Positions 1 through 13,810 are shown, numbered from the stretch's first letter. The stretch: 64,000 nucleotides of DNA from Afipia sp. 1NLS2 (GCF_000178995.1 NZ_ADVZ01000004.1:62001-126000), one strand, 5' to 3'. The notes: generated from the letters alone by a model not told the origin. Program-made: numbers and translations.

Positions 1-2407
1 GGGCAATCAGTTCGCTCCAGCGCGGCTCCGTTGCGACGTCCGCAAGCGCCGTTTCGCGCGCCTTGAAATCGACGGGGCGGCGGTTGTCGGGATCGACGAG
101 AGAGTAATCCCAGAATTCCGTGCCCTGATAGAAGTCCGGCACGCCCGGCATCATCGCCTTGAGCGTGAGTTGCGACAGCGAGTTGAGAATGCCGATCAGC
201 GATACGCGCCGGGCAAAGGAATCGATCGACGGCAGGAATTCGGGTGATTGGCCCGCATCGAGAATCCGCTCCAGAAAAATCTCCACGCCACGTTCGTAGG
301 CGGGTTGCGGATTGAGCCAGCTTGTTTCGGCCTTCGCCTCGCGCGCCGCTTTGATCGCGTAGGCTTTCATGCGGGCGAGAAAGTCGGCATCGATGGTTTG
401 CGGCCATGCGCCGATCAGAGCCTGATAAAGCATGTATTCGAAGGCGGGCGAGGGCGCGCGCATGTTGCCCTCAGTAACAATGTGGCGGGCGTTGAACGAT
501 TTCCAGCGCCCGACAAGGCTTGCCCATTCTCCAGCCAGCTCCGACAGCACAAGGAGGCGAGCACGGGCATCCTCGCCGCGCTTGGTGTCGTGCGTGGCCG
601 TTGCCGTCATGCCGTGAGGTGAATCCTTGGCACGCGCCTGCATGGCGTCGTGAAACGTTTTCACGGGAAGCGAGGTCGCGGCGGCATCGCCGCCGACCTC
701 GTTCAGCGCGAGCAACCGGTGGTAGCGGTAGAAGGCGGTGTCCTCCAGCGACTTCGCCATCATCGGCCCGGTGAACTGCTGCACCTTCAACGCAAAGCGC
801 CGGACGCGGTTTCGGCCATGGGTGGCTCGACGGGTCGCGCGCTCCGGCGCGACAAGGTCGAGCGTAAGGACATCTTGCAGGAAATCGAAAATGCCCTCAT
901 TGGCCCCGAACCAGTCGGCTCTCGCCTTCTCAATGGTGTCCGCGATCACCGCGCGGTCGTTCGGTGCAGGGCCGCCCGCCGTGATGTAGGTGCGATAGAC
1001 CGGAAAATGCAGCACATACAATTCCAGCGCCTGCCGCAGGCTGTCTGCGGAAAAATCGCGGGTCGCGTAGTGGCCGCCGGCGATGCGCGCCAGAAGCCGC
1101 GCCAGCACGGTGAATTCGCTCGCGAGTAGCGTTTCCATCACGCGCTGCTTGGCGGCCCGCAGCACGGGATCAAAACTCGGCGCGATGTTGCTCGCCTGCC
1201 GCCATGTCTCGTCGAGTGTGTCGAGGCCGTTATTGTCCAGCAGGACACGGGAGATCAGGTTGAGCCATTCATAGCCGGTGGTGCCCTGCATGCCCGCGAA
1301 TTTCGGCAGGCTTTCGCCTTCGCCGAGAATCTTTTCCATCACCAGATAGAACGGCTCGCGGGTTTCTCCCTGCGCTTCCCGGATCAACCGCAGCAGGCGC
1401 TGGCAATATTGCGCGGGGTCGCGAAGCCCATCGATGTGATCGAGGCGAATGCCTTGCAATTTGCCTTCGGCCACCAGCCGCCGGACAAGAGCGTGAATAG
1501 CCTTGAATGTCTGGAGATTTTCAACCCGCAATCCGGCGAGCGTATTGATGTCGAAGAAGCGGCGATAGTTGATCTCGCTGGTCGCAAGCCGCCAGTGGCC
1601 GAGCCTGTAGTGCTGCCGTTCGAGGAGATAGTGCAATGCTTTTGTTTGCGCTTCGCGCCCTTTGCCCGCACGGTAGGCGCCGAGGCCGCGCGTGATGATC
1701 GCGTCCGCGCCATCGATGGCGCGCAACGCAGCCTTGAAGGCGGGCGCTTCCAGGCGATTGGGGCGGCGCAAACCGGTATAGCGCGTGGCCAGATCGAGAA
1801 TGGCGCGTCCGGCAACATCGTGTTCGGCTTGCGCTTCGCCGACGATGACGCGCAGGATCTCGCTGTAACGTTCAGGTGCGATGGGAAGCCGGTGTTCGTA
1901 GTACCAGGCGGAGAAGCTGCCTTCCTTAGCGTCGTAGCGCAGTTCGATCTCGCCGCCATCCAGCGCCTTGCCGTAAGAGGTGCCGAGGATCGGCAGCAGC
2001 ACGCCACCCTTGGTGCGATAGGGTAAGAGATCCCAATCGATATCGAAAAAATCCGCATAGGGCGACGTCTCGCCCCATTCCAGCACGTCGAGCCACCATG
2101 GGTTATCGGCGAAATGCACGCCCATATGATTGGGCACGAAATCGAGGATCAAGCCGAGATCGTTCTGTTTCAGTGTGCTGCTGAATCGCTCGAAGGCGGC
2201 TTCGCCTCCCAGTTCGGGGTTGAGGACATTGTGATCGACAATGTCGTAGCCGTGCTGGCTGTGCGCGCGCGCTTTCAGGAAGGGCGAAGCATAGACATGG
2301 CTGATGCCGAGCGCCTTCAGATAAGGGACGACAGCGGCGGCATCGTCGAACGTGAAATTTTCGTTGAGTTGCAGCCGGTAGGTGGCGCGTGGAATCGCAG
2401 ATGGCAT
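1..2407 (-). CDS. treY: malto-oligosyltrehalose synthase TreY (C-terminus cut by window edge)
   Basis: A GH13-family enzyme that isomerises the reducing-end alpha-1,4 bond of a maltodextrin to alpha,alpha-1,1, the first step of TreY/TreZ trehalose synthesis in the cytoplasm. The open frame reads leftward from ATG at 2407 to the edge, about 802 codons; the family is usually 850-950 aa, so the last part is missing. It begins PSAIPRATYRLQL, and I read the GH13 nucleophile region GIRLDHIDGLRDP near residue 320 and the acid/base region VMEKILGEG near 357. The ATG lies 13 nt past the treZ stop, with a GAGGAAG Shine-Dalgarno at about 2412-2420. It is the last visible gene of the glgE-treS-glgB-glgX-treZ-treY operon. 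What follows it is outside the window. Confidence 0.95.
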   Translation of the reverse strand, partial: MPSAIPRATYRLQLNENFTFDDAAAVVPYLKALGISHVYASPFLKARAHSQHGYDIVDHNVLNPELGGEAAFERFSSTLKQNDLGLILDFVPNHMGVHFADNPWWLDVLEWGETSPYADFFDIDWDLLPYRTKGGVLLPILGTSYGKALDGGEIELRYDAKEGSFSAWYYEHRLPIAPERYSEILRVIVGEAQAEHDVAGRAILDLATRYTGLRRPNRLEAPAFKAALRAIDGADAIITRGLGAYRAGKGREAQTKALHYLLERQHYRLGHWRLATSEINYRRFFDINTLAGLRVENLQTFKAIHALVRRLVAEGKLQGIRLDHIDGLRDPAQYCQRLLRLIREAQGETREPFYLVMEKILGEGESLPKFAGMQGTTGYEWLNLISRVLLDNNGLDTLDETWRQASNIAPSFDPVLRAAKQRVMETLLASEFTVLARLLARIAGGHYATRDFSADSLRQALELYVLHFPVYRTYITAGGPAPNDRAVIADTIEKARADWFGANEGIFDFLQDVLTLDLVAPERATRRATHGRNRVRRFALKVQQFTGPMMAKSLEDTAFYRYHRLLALNEVGGDAAATSLPVKTFHDAMQARAKDSPHGMTATATHDTKRGEDARARLLVLSELAGEWASLVGRWKSFNARHIVTEGNMRAPSPAFEYMLYQALIGAWPQTIDADFLARMKAYAIKAAREAKAETSWLNPQPAYERGVEIFLERILDAGQSPEFLPSIDSFARRVSLIGILNSLSQLTLKAMMPGVPDFYQGTEFWDYSLVDPDNRRPVDFKARETALADVATEPRWSELIA

Positions 2408-2420
2408 CACATGGGCTTCC

Positions 2421-4166
2421 TCATATGGGCTCCATTGTCCAGCAGACCCCCCATGGTGCGAAGACGCCGGGTTCGCCCCAGATCATGTGCCCGCCGCGCG
2501 GTGTTTCTTTTGCGCTCGGTTCGGATGAAAGGTTGGCCGTCAGCGTCAGAAGCCGATCACCCAGAGTCCATGATGCAAACAGAACGCCGTCCGGCTCGAA
2601 AGAGGCTTCTTCGAAAGACGCCGCGCGCAAATGTGGGACGATATGTTGCCGCCGAACGGCGAGCAGCCTGCGCATGAGATCGTGCCGGCGCTGCCCATCA
2701 GGCTTTTGCAAGTCCTGCCAGTTCAATTTCGCGGAGATGAAGCTGGCTTGAGCGAGTGGATCGGGGATTTCGTCTCCGAACGCCTCATAAGCCTTTTTGA
2801 ATTCGCGACGCCGCCCGTCGCGCACGGCTTGCGCGAGATCGCCTTGGAAATCGCAGAAAAACGGAAAGGGGGTCGTCGCGCCCCATTCCTCGCCCATGAA
2901 CATCATTGGCGGCATCGGCGCGAGCAGGGTGATCGCCAGCGCGGCCTCGATGGCCGCGGGGTGAGCGGCAAGCCGGTCGCCAAGTGCGCGGTTGCCGATC
3001 TGGTCGTGGTTCTGAATAAAGTTCACGAAGGCGGCGGGCGAGAGATTGCCGCTCGGCTCGCCGCGCAGGGCGTTGTCACGATGCGTTGACGGCTCGCCCT
3101 GATAGGCGAAGCCGGACTCAAGCGCGCGAACGAGATAAGGCAGCGGCGGCTGATAGTCCTGATAGTAGCCGAATTTTTCGCTGGTCAGTAAAACATGCCA
3201 GGCGTGGTGGTAGTCGTCATTCCACTGCGCGCGATATTTTCCCACAGGCGGGTCAGCGAATGGGTCGAGCAGGCTGGCACGATTATCGTCGTTCTCCAGT
3301 ACGAGATGGATGTGCCGGCCGCTGCTGCGCGCGAGCGCACCGGCGGCCACGCTGATATCGCGCAGCAGCAGATCCTCTGCCGTCTCGATTGCGTGCACGG
3401 CATCCAGCCGCAGTCCGTCGAAGCGGTAGGTACGCAGCCAGTGCAGCGCGTTCTCGACCGCGAATTTGCGTACTTGTGGCACGCGATAATCGATCGCGTT
3501 GCCCCACGGAGTCTGCGCTGGTGAGAAGAAGGGTGGCGCGTAGAGGCCAAGATAATTCCCCTCCGGCCCGAAGTGGTTGTAGACGACATCGAGAAATACC
3601 ATCAGTCCGCGCAGGTGCGCTTTGTCGATCAGCGCTTTGAGATCGTCGGGGCGGCCATAACTGGAATCCGGCGCGTACCACAGCGCGCCGTCATAGCCCC
3701 AGTTCCAGCGGCCGGGAAAATCCGCCACCGGCATCAATTCCAGCGCGGTGATGCCGGTCTCGACCAGATGGTCGAGCTTGCCGATCATCGCGCGACAGGT
3801 GCCTTCCGGCGTGAACGTGCCGATATGAGTCTCGAGAAAGACGGCGTCTTCCCACGGCCGCCCGCGCCAGTTCGTGGCGCGCCAGTTGTAGCTGTGATGA
3901 TCGATCACTTCGCTGGGGCCGGCGATATCTTCCGGCTGGAAGGACGAGGCGGGATCTGGCACTTCCGTTTCGCCGTCGATCAGGAAGCGATAGCGCGTGC
4001 CCGCGCCAATCTCCGCAACCTCTCGTGTAAACCACCCTTCGCTTTCACGCTGCATCTCATGCGTCGCGCCATCGAGCAGGACATCGACCCGTTTCGCGGC
4101 GGGCGCCCAGAGCCGGAACGTAACGCCGTCGGAAGTTAGCCGTGGGCCGAAGGAGGAGCCATTCAT
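2421..4166 (-). CDS. treZ: malto-oligosyltrehalose trehalohydrolase TreZ
   Basis: Releases trehalose from the maltooligosyl-trehalose ends made by TreY (GH13, cytoplasmic). It is 581 aa, normal for the family. An N-terminal beta-sandwich (FRLWAPAAKRVDVLL) precedes the barrel. The catalytic set is visible: nucleophile Asp in GLRLDAVHAI near residue 253, acid Glu in LVLENDDNRAS near 288, and stabilising Asp in IQNHDQIGNR near 388. Its ATG overlaps the glgX stop by 4 nt (ATGA), which suggests translational coupling. treY follows 13 nt downstream. The partner genes treY and treZ are adjacent, as in most genomes carrying this pathway. Confidence 0.97.
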   Translation of the reverse strand: MNGSSFGPRLTSDGVTFRLWAPAAKRVDVLLDGATHEMQRESEGWFTREVAEIGAGTRYRFLIDGETEVPDPASSFQPEDIAGPSEVIDHHSYNWRATNWRGRPWEDAVFLETHIGTFTPEGTCRAMIGKLDHLVETGITALELMPVADFPGRWNWGYDGALWYAPDSSYGRPDDLKALIDKAHLRGLMVFLDVVYNHFGPEGNYLGLYAPPFFSPAQTPWGNAIDYRVPQVRKFAVENALHWLRTYRFDGLRLDAVHAIETAEDLLLRDISVAAGALARSSGRHIHLVLENDDNRASLLDPFADPPVGKYRAQWNDDYHHAWHVLLTSEKFGYYQDYQPPLPYLVRALESGFAYQGEPSTHRDNALRGEPSGNLSPAAFVNFIQNHDQIGNRALGDRLAAHPAAIEAALAITLLAPMPPMMFMGEEWGATTPFPFFCDFQGDLAQAVRDGRRREFKKAYEAFGDEIPDPLAQASFISAKLNWQDLQKPDGQRRHDLMRRLLAVRRQHIVPHLRAASFEEASFEPDGVLFASWTLGDRLLTLTANLSSEPSAKETPRGGHMIWGEPGVFAPWGVCWTMEPI

Positions 4167-6234
4167 GCAGCCCCCGAGAATGCCAGCACCGATCGCGGAG
4201 GCGCGTTTGCCGTGGTGCCGGATGCAACGCTGCCGTTCGCTTCCGGCGTGGTGGTATCAAGCACGCAAGACCATTTTGTATATTCGGGCAGCTTCGGCAA
4301 AGTGAACTCGATCGGCTCGGGTGCGGCGTTCAGCACGATAAACAATGGCGGCTCGCCTTGTTCCTTGGGACCGAGCACGTAAGAGAGAAATCGCCCTTCC
4401 GGAAAATTCCAGTCGGCTTCCTCCATCTCGTTGGCCTGCGGCGTCAGCCACAACACGCCGTAGGTTCCGTCCGCCTTCAATCCGTCAACCCATTGGCGAG
4501 AGCGCAGTTGCGGAAAGTGAGCGCGCAGCGCGGTCAGCTTGCCGATGAAATCGGTGAGATCGTCGCCGTCCTGCCCGACGCCGTTCCAGTTCACCCAGCC
4601 GATCTCGTTGTCCTGACAATAGGCGTTGTTGTTGCCCTGCTGGCTGTTGCCGGCCTCATCGCCGGCCAGCAGCAGCGGTACGCCTTGCGCGAGGAACAGG
4701 CAGGCGAGCTGGTTCTTCCGCAATTGTCGCCGCAGCGCGACGATGGCTTCGTCGTCGGTCGGGCCTTCATGGCCGCAATTGTTGCTGTGATTGTCGTTGG
4801 AGCCGTCACGGTTGTCTTCGCCGTTGGCTTCGTTGTGTTTCTCGTTGTAGCTGAACAGGTCCATCAGGGTGAAGCCGTCATGCACCGTGATGTGGTTGAT
4901 GCTCGCCTGCGGCGTGCGGCCGTCATGATTGAACAGGTCGGACGAGCCCGTCATGCGGCGGCCGAGGTCGCCGAGCAGGCTGCCTTCGCCCGCCCAATAG
5001 CGACGCAGCGTGGAGCGATAACGGTCGTTCCACTCCGACCATTGCGAGGGATACGCGCCGACCTGATAACCGCCGAGGCCGACGTCCCACGGCTCGGCCA
5101 CCAGCTTCACGGTGGCCAGCACCGGGTCTTGCCGCACGGCGGTGAGGAATGCGCCGCCACGGTCGAAGCCGTTTGGTCCGCGTGCCAGCGTGCTGGCGAG
5201 ATCGAAGCGGAAGCCGTCGACATGGCAGACCTCGACCCAGTAGCGCAGCGAATCCATCACCATCTGCAACACACGCGGATGGGAGAGGTTGAGCGAATTG
5301 CCGGTGCCGGTGAAGTCGTCATAGAAGCGCGGCTTGTCCGGCATCAGCCAGTAATAGGACAAGTTGTCGATGCCACGGAATGACAGCGTCGGGCCGAGGT
5401 GGTTTCCTTCGGCGGTGTGATTATAGACCACATCGAGCATCACCTCGATTCCGGCGTCGTGCAGCCGCGCCACGGCGGTGCGGAAGGAATCCAGCGCGCT
5501 GTTGTTGGCATAACGCGCTTCGGGCGCGAAGAAGGCGATGGAGTTATAGCCCCAGTAGTTGGAGAGCTTTTTCTCCACGAGATGGCGGTCGTCGACGAAA
5601 CCGTGGATCGGCAGAAGCTCGATGGTGGTGACGCCGAGACGCTTGAGGTGATCGACCACGGCGGGGCACGACAGCGCGCCGAATGTGCCGCGCAGATGCG
5701 GCGGCACGCCGTCGCGGGTCTGGGTCAATCCCTTGACGTGTGCCTCATAGATAATGGTGTCGGCCCATGCCACGTTCGGCCGGTTCTCGCGGCGCCCCCA
5801 GTTGAAGGTTTCGTCGATCACGACAGCCTTCGGCATGCCGCGGGCATTGTCGCGGCGGTCGAACGACAGATCCTCGCGCGAACTGCCGGTGCGATAACCG
5901 AAATGCGCGTCGCTCCAGACAAGGCGCCCGGCGAGGCGCTTGGCGTAAGGATCGATCAATAGCTTGTGGCAATTGAAGCGATGGCCGTGGTCCGGGGCGT
6001 ATGGGCCATGAACGCGATAGCCATAGAGCTGGCCCGGCGACACGTCGTTGAGATAGCCGTGCCAGACGTCTTCGGTGCGTTCGGGCAACGCGATGCGCTC
6101 GATTTCGCGGCGGCCCTGATTGTCGAACAGACATAGTTCGACGCTCTGCGCGTTCGCTGAGAACAATGCGAAATTGGTGCCCCGGCCGTCCCAGGTCGAA
6201 CCAAGACGGGTATGCGTGCCGGCGGACAGGCGCA

Positions 6235-6238
<4 letters not shown>
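4163..6238 (-). CDS. glgX: glycogen debranching enzyme GlgX
   Basis: Isoamylase-type GH13 enzyme that hydrolyses alpha-1,6 branches of glycogen or limit dextrin in the cytoplasm, supplying linear maltodextrins to TreY or MalQ. It is 691 aa, close to the usual 650-710. An N-terminal CBM48-like region ([19 protein letters not shown]) precedes the barrel. Catalytic residues are the Asp of [10 protein letters not shown] near residue 346, the Glu of [15 protein letters not shown] near 381 and the Asp of [11 protein letters not shown] near 453. Its start overlaps the glgB stop by 4 nt and its stop overlaps treZ by 4 nt. A TreX (isoamylase of treX-treY-treZ clusters) name would be equally defensible given the context. 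Confidence 0.96.
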
Positions 6239-8378
<2,140 letters not shown>

Positions 8379-8382
<4 letters not shown>

Positions 8383-11300
8383 GTGTCAACTTCCGTTTCG
8401 CTCGCAAGAATGCGGAGCGCGCCGTCAAGCGGAACGCTCAGCCAGTCGGGGCGATGTGCGAGTTCGTATCCGATCTCGTAGAACACTTTTTCCAGCAGAA
8501 AGAATTTCAACAGCCGCTCTGCTGCCAGCGAATTCTGCGGCCACAGCCGGGCGTCGGTCACACTCTCGCGATAGGCGAACAGGAACGTCTCCGCCGCGAT
8601 GTCGCGCCAGGTTTCGAGATCGGCGGACAGCGTGTTGATGCCATCGTCGGGGACTGCGGCACGCGCGCGCATCATGGCGGCGCCTGCGGCATAGTCGATC
8701 GATCGCAGAAGTCCGGCGACATCGCGCGCGGCGGGAGCCTTGCGGCGGCGTTCCGCGAGCGAGCGGCGTGGCTCGCCCTCGAAATCGATGATCAGAATGT
8801 CATCCTTGGCGATCAGCAATTGGCCCAGGTGCAGGTCACCATGATGACGCGCTTTCAGGATCTGCTGCGGTTCGGTCAGGAACGACGCGGTGAGATCGGG
8901 CAGGTCGTCGCGATAATGCAGCAAAGCGTCGATCAGCTTGCGGTCGTGTTCCTTGGCGGTCGCGCGATGTTGCTGAAGGCCCTCGAAAACGCGCGTGACG
9001 CTCGCGTTGAAATGCTCGCGCCACAATTTCAGGTCATCCGCGGTCGCGGGCTCCGGAGCGAAATCCGGGATGTCGGGGCGACTCGCCAGCGCCATCTGCA
9101 TTTCCGCGACGCGCCGGCCGATCTGGGTCATGTAGCGCAGCGAATTGATCTGCTCGGAGCTTTCGGATTTCTTTTCCTCGGCGCTGAGCAGGCGGCGTTC
9201 TTCCACGAAGCGGTCGAGATAGCTGGCCGCCACCGACCAGGCATCGCCCTGGTTGGGTATGAGACGGTGGATGATGGCCACGGCCGAATGCCTGCCTCCC
9301 TCCACAAGCTCGACGCTGCCGAGCAAATCGGGCGTGTTGGCGAAACCCACGACATCAGTGAGGAAGCGGCCCATCTCGATCTCGGGATTGATACCTGCTT
9401 CGATCCGCCGATAGAGCTTCACGACGAAAGATTCGTCGACAAGACTCGTGCTGTTGGATTGCTCGGTCTCGACCGCGTGGACGTTTTCGATTTTGACTTC
9501 TGGCTCCTGGAGGAGTTTCGCGGTCGGCTCGAACAGCAGTTTGTCGACGCCGTTCGTGGTGGTGCGATTGTGACGCACATTGTCGAGCACCAGTTCGATG
9601 AATTCCTTGTCGGTCGCGACATCGAACAGCGTGCCTTCGCGCGCGGCCTGGCGGACGGCGGCAAGCGCATTGGGGTTGTAGCGTTCGCGGTCGAATCTCA
9701 CCCAGTCGACGCGGATCGGCAGCGTGTAGCGTTGCATCTTGCCGTGCTGCATGGATTCGAAAATCGCAAGCCATGAACGGGATGCGCCATCCTCCGTCAC
9801 GGGGATGGCGGAGGTGACCTTGGTGCTGATCGCATAGGCGGAGCGCTGGGGGAACCAGCGGGTGCGCGCCAGATGCACGGGCAGTACGTCACGCTCGAAG
9901 ATGCGGCGGGTCCGCTCCAGCGTGACCCATGTGGAGCCCGCCGGCACCACCAGCGTCTCGAATTCAGGGAAAGGTTCGTGCTTCGACGGCTCGGGCTGCT
10001 TTTCTTCCAGCTTGAACCAGTAGAAGCCGTAGGGCGCGAGCGTGATGAGATAAGGCAGTTCGCCGATGGCCGGGAAAGTGGTGCGGCCGAGCATTTCCAG
10101 CGGAACGCGATCCTTCCACGGCGCGAGATTGAGTTCGGTCGCCTGCGCCGAGCGCGACAGGTTGGCGATGCACAGGATGGTCTCGTCCTCATACTGGCGG
10201 ACGTAAGCGACGGTGGCGCGGTTGGTCGGGCGGATGAAGGTGATGCTGCCGCGCCCGAACGCCTTGCTGGTCTTGCGTACCGAGATCAGCCGCTTGGTCC
10301 AGCTCAACAGCGACGACAGGCTGCGCGACTGCGCCTCGACGTTGACGGATTCGTAGCCGTAGACCGGGTCCATGATCGGCGGCGCATAAAGCCGCGCGGG
10401 ATCGGAGCGCGAGAAGCCGCCGTTGCGATCCGGTGTCCACTGCATCGGCGTGCGGACGCCGTTACGGTCACCGAGATAGATATTGTCGCCCATGCCGATC
10501 TCGTCGCCGTAATAGATGATCGGCGTGCCGGGGAACGACATCAGAAGTGAGTTCATCAGTTCGATCTTGCGCCGGTCATTGTCCATCAGCGGCGCGAGGC
10601 GGCGGCGGATGCCTACATTGATGCGCGCGCGCGGATCGTTGGCGTAGGTGGACCACAGATAGTCGCGCTCAACGTCCGTCACCATTTCGAGCGTCAGTTC
10701 GTCGTGGTTGCGCAGGAACAGCGCCCACTGGCAGTTATCGTGGATTTCCGGCGTCTGCCGCAGAATATCGGTGACGGGAAAGCGGTCCTCCTGCGCGATC
10801 GCCATGTAGAAGCGCGGCATCAGCGGGAAGTGGTAGGCCATGTGGCACTCGTCGCCATCGCCGAAATATTGCTGCACGTCTTCCGGCCACTGGTTGGCCT
10901 CGGCGAGCAGCACCTTGCCCTTGGCGTAGGCGTCGAGTTCGGCGCGCAGCCGCTTGATGACGGCATGCGTCTCGGGAAGGTTTTCGTTGTTGGTGCCTTC
11001 GCGCTCGCACAGATAGGGAATGGCATCGAGCCGGAAGCCGTCGACGCCGGCATCGAGCCAGCGCTTCATCACCTGGACGACGGCACTGACCACGCGCGGG
11101 TTGTCGAAATTGAGGTCCGGCTGATGCGAAAAGAAGCGATGCCAGTAGTAGGCGCCGGCTTCCGCGTCCCATGCCCAGTTCGACTTCTCGGTGTCGGTGA
11201 AGATGATCCGGGTCTCGAGATATTTCTGGTCGGTGTCGCTCCACACATACCAGTTGCGGGCGCTCGATCCCGGAGGCGAGCGGCGCGCGCGCTTGAACCA

Positions 11301-11669
11301 GACGTGCTGGTCGGAGGTGTGGTTGATGACGAGTTCGGTGATGACGCGCAGCCCGCGCCGCTTGGCCTCGGTGATGAAGCGGCGGAATTCCTTCATGGTG
11401 CCGAAGTCGGGATTGATCGCGCCATAGTCCGCGATGTCGTAGCCGTCGTCGCGTCCAGGCGAGGGGTAGAACGGCAGCAGCCACAGGCAGGTGACGCCCA
11501 ACTCCTGCAAATAATCGAGCTTTTCGGTCAGTCCTGGAAAATCACCGATGCCGTCATTGTTGCTGTCGGCGAACGCCTTGACGTGCAACTGGTAGATGAC
11601 GGCGTCCTTGTACCAAAGCTCGTCGGCTTCTGTTTGCGGCATCTCGGCAATGGCTGGCATGATGTTCAT
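8379..11669 (-). CDS. treS: trehalose synthase / maltokinase fusion protein (TreS-Mak)
   Basis: One 1096-residue protein joining two steps of the GlgE pathway. The N-terminal part (about 1-560) is a GH13 trehalose synthase that interconverts trehalose and maltose: [19 protein letters not shown] (nucleophile near 214), [11 protein letters not shown] (acid near 255), [11 protein letters not shown] (Asp near 320). The C-terminal part (about 600-1096) resembles maltokinase (Pep2/Mak), which phosphorylates maltose with ATP. It has the kinase-fold motif [16 protein letters not shown] near 943 and the metal-binding IDFEGEP near 960. Fusions of this kind are known in proteobacteria, whereas mycobacteria use separate proteins. 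The start lies 9 nt after the glgE stop, with GAGG overlapping that stop, and the end overlaps glgB by 4 nt. Confidence 0.97.
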
Positions 11670-11678
11670 GGCGTGGCC

Positions 11679-13664
11679 TCACGCCAGACAACGGAAGAGG
11701 GCGGCCGGGTCGCGCGCGGGATCGAGACGCAGATGAACGCCGCCCCATTCCACGCCGTGGCGTTCGCCGGTGATGATGTTTTCAAGTGCCGCGACCGGTA
11801 GCAATTGCGTATCGTGGCGGACATTGATGTTTCCCAATGGCAGCCAGATAATGTGCGGGTCGCGTGACATTGCTATGGCGCCGACCACCACATTTGTTTC
11901 GTCGGCTGTCGATTTGGAAAAGGCGATGACGTTGCCGTCCTCGATATCGAGAAAATTCAAACGGGCGGTCTGGCGCAGCGCAGGGTTCGCGCGGCGCGCC
12001 ATGTTGATGGCTGTGATGTAGTCCTTGATGTTGCCGGGTGCGTTCCAATCCCGCACCTTGATCTCGTATTTTTCCGAGTTGAGGTATTCTTCCTTGCCCG
12101 GAATAGGCTCGTGCTCAAGAAGCTCGAAGCCGTTGTAGATGCCGTAACTCGCCGACAGCATCGCCGCGAGCGCGACACGCGACTTGAACATCCACGGCTC
12201 GCCGCCCTGCAAATGATAAGGCAGGATATCCGGCGTGTTGACGAAGAAGTTCGGCCGGTAATATTCGCGCTCGGGATAGCCGGTGAGTTCGCGTAAATAC
12301 TCCTGCATTTCCCATTTCGACGTGCGCCAGGTGAAGTAGGTGTAGGACTGCGAGAAGCCGAGCTTCGCAAGGCCCTTCATCAGTTTCGGGCGGGTGAAGG
12401 CCTCGGCGAGGAAAATCACGTTCGGATGCTGAAGCTGGATATCCTTGATCAGCCATTCCCAGAATGGGAACGGCTTGGTGTGTGGATTGTCGACGCGGAA
12501 AATGGCGACGCCCTGATCGATCCAGAATCGGATCACATCGCGCAGCGCATGCCACAACGCCTGCGCATCGTCGGATTCGAAATCCGGGTTGTGGATGTCT
12601 TCGTATTTTTTCGGCGGGTTTTCCGCATAGCGCATCGAGCCGTCGGGGCGGCGCTTGAACCAGTTCGGATGGTTCTTCAGCCACGGGTGATCGGGCGAGC
12701 ACTGGATGGCGAAGTCGAGCGCGATCTCGAGCCCGTGGTTTTTGGCTTCGCGCACGAGATCGCGGAAATCGTCGAGCGTTCCGAGTTCGGGATGAATGGC
12801 ATCGTGTCCGCCGCTCTCGTCGCCGATCGCATAGGGTGAGCCGGGGTCGTTCGGTCCGGCCTTCAGCGCGTTGTTTCGGCCCTTGCGGTTGGTGTGGCCG
12901 ATCGGGTGGATCGGCGTGAAATACAGCACGTCGAATCCCATCGCGGCGATGTCGGGCAGGCGGGCGATGCAGTCGCGGAAGGTGCCGTGCCGCCCCGGCA
13001 CCGTGCCCTGGCTGCGCGGGATCATTTCGTACCACGCGCCTTCCACGGCGCGGGCACGATCCACCATCAGCGGGAAAGGCTTGGATTGCGTCAGGTCGGT
13101 GCGAATCTGGCTTTCGGCCATCGCCTGTTCGACCTCGTCCGTCAAAAGAGACGCGATGTCTCCATTTTGCAGGAAGGCTTCGCAAGCCGTCGTAATCGTC
13201 AGCGCGCTCGCCTTGTCGTGCGGATCGGCGCGCGTCATCATCGCAGCACCTTCCAGCGCGTCGAGTGAGACGTCCTGACCGGCATCCATCTTCGCCATCA
13301 CGCCGTGCCGCCATGTCGCGAAGGCGTCGGTCCATGCCTCGATGACATAGAGATGACGGCCCACGGTTTGTGGGGTGAACGTGCCGGTCCAGCGGTCGTT
13401 GCCGTGCAGTTGCATCGGCGCGCGCTGCCATTCGTTGTCCGTTTCCAGCCGCCAGCAGAGGGCTGCGGCCACGATGTCGTGTCCGCCGCGGAAAATATCG
13501 GCCCAGACCTCGACCGGCTCGCCTGCGATGCGCTTCACCGGGAAGCGTCCATCGTCAACGCAGGGGAAAACATCCTCGATATGAAAAACACCGTTATCGG
13601 GGGACGTTGCCGGAAAGATGCCCGATTGTTGTTCAACTTTTTTGATGGGCGGAAGCACGGACAT
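11679..13664 (-). CDS. glgE: alpha-1,4-glucan:maltose-1-phosphate maltosyltransferase GlgE
   Basis: Transfers maltosyl units from alpha-maltose-1-phosphate to the non-reducing end of alpha-1,4-glucans. It is a GH13_3 enzyme that uses the product of the downstream kinase domain. From the ATG at 13664 it is 661 aa (family about 660-700). The N-terminal sandwich domain contains PVEVWADIFRGGHDIVAA. The barrel has FRVDNPHTKPFPFW with the nucleophile Asp near residue 389 and FLAEAFTRPKLM with the acid Glu near 420, both family signatures. An in-frame TTG at 13706 would add 14 residues; neither start has a strong Shine-Dalgarno. It is the first gene of the operon and diverges from malQ across about 150 bp that should hold promoters for both directions. 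Confidence 0.97.
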   Translation of the reverse strand: MSVLPPIKKVEQQSGIFPATSPDNGVFHIEDVFPCVDDGRFPVKRIAGEPVEVWADIFRGGHDIVAAALCWRLETDNEWQRAPMQLHGNDRWTGTFTPQTVGRHLYVIEAWTDAFATWRHGVMAKMDAGQDVSLDALEGAAMMTRADPHDKASALTITTACEAFLQNGDIASLLTDEVEQAMAESQIRTDLTQSKPFPLMVDRARAVEGAWYEMIPRSQGTVPGRHGTFRDCIARLPDIAAMGFDVLYFTPIHPIGHTNRKGRNNALKAGPNDPGSPYAIGDESGGHDAIHPELGTLDDFRDLVREAKNHGLEIALDFAIQCSPDHPWLKNHPNWFKRRPDGSMRYAENPPKKYEDIHNPDFESDDAQALWHALRDVIRFWIDQGVAIFRVDNPHTKPFPFWEWLIKDIQLQHPNVIFLAEAFTRPKLMKGLAKLGFSQSYTYFTWRTSKWEMQEYLRELTGYPEREYYRPNFFVNTPDILPYHLQGGEPWMFKSRVALAAMLSASYGIYNGFELLEHEPIPGKEEYLNSEKYEIKVRDWNAPGNIKDYITAINMARRANPALRQTARLNFLDIEDGNVIAFSKSTADETNVVVGAIAMSRDPHIIWLPLGNINVRHDTQLLPVAALENIITGERHGVEWGGVHLRLDPARDPAALFRCLA

Positions 13665-13810
13665 CCGGGGCGCCTTGTCGCGAATTGGGTGGGTGTCCCT
13701 TACCAATGGCGCAGGTCACGAATGGTTCCCCTGGAACGGATTTAAGTGTGGCAGGTTAGCCGTAAGCTCGAACTATGCATGAGACCTGCCTTCATCCCCG
13801 GTGCGACAGA

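Noticed and set aside
8454-9776. 440-codon plus-strand frame inside the treS-mak gene
   Set aside because: Shadow frame; the minus strand encodes the maltokinase domain with its catalytic motifs.
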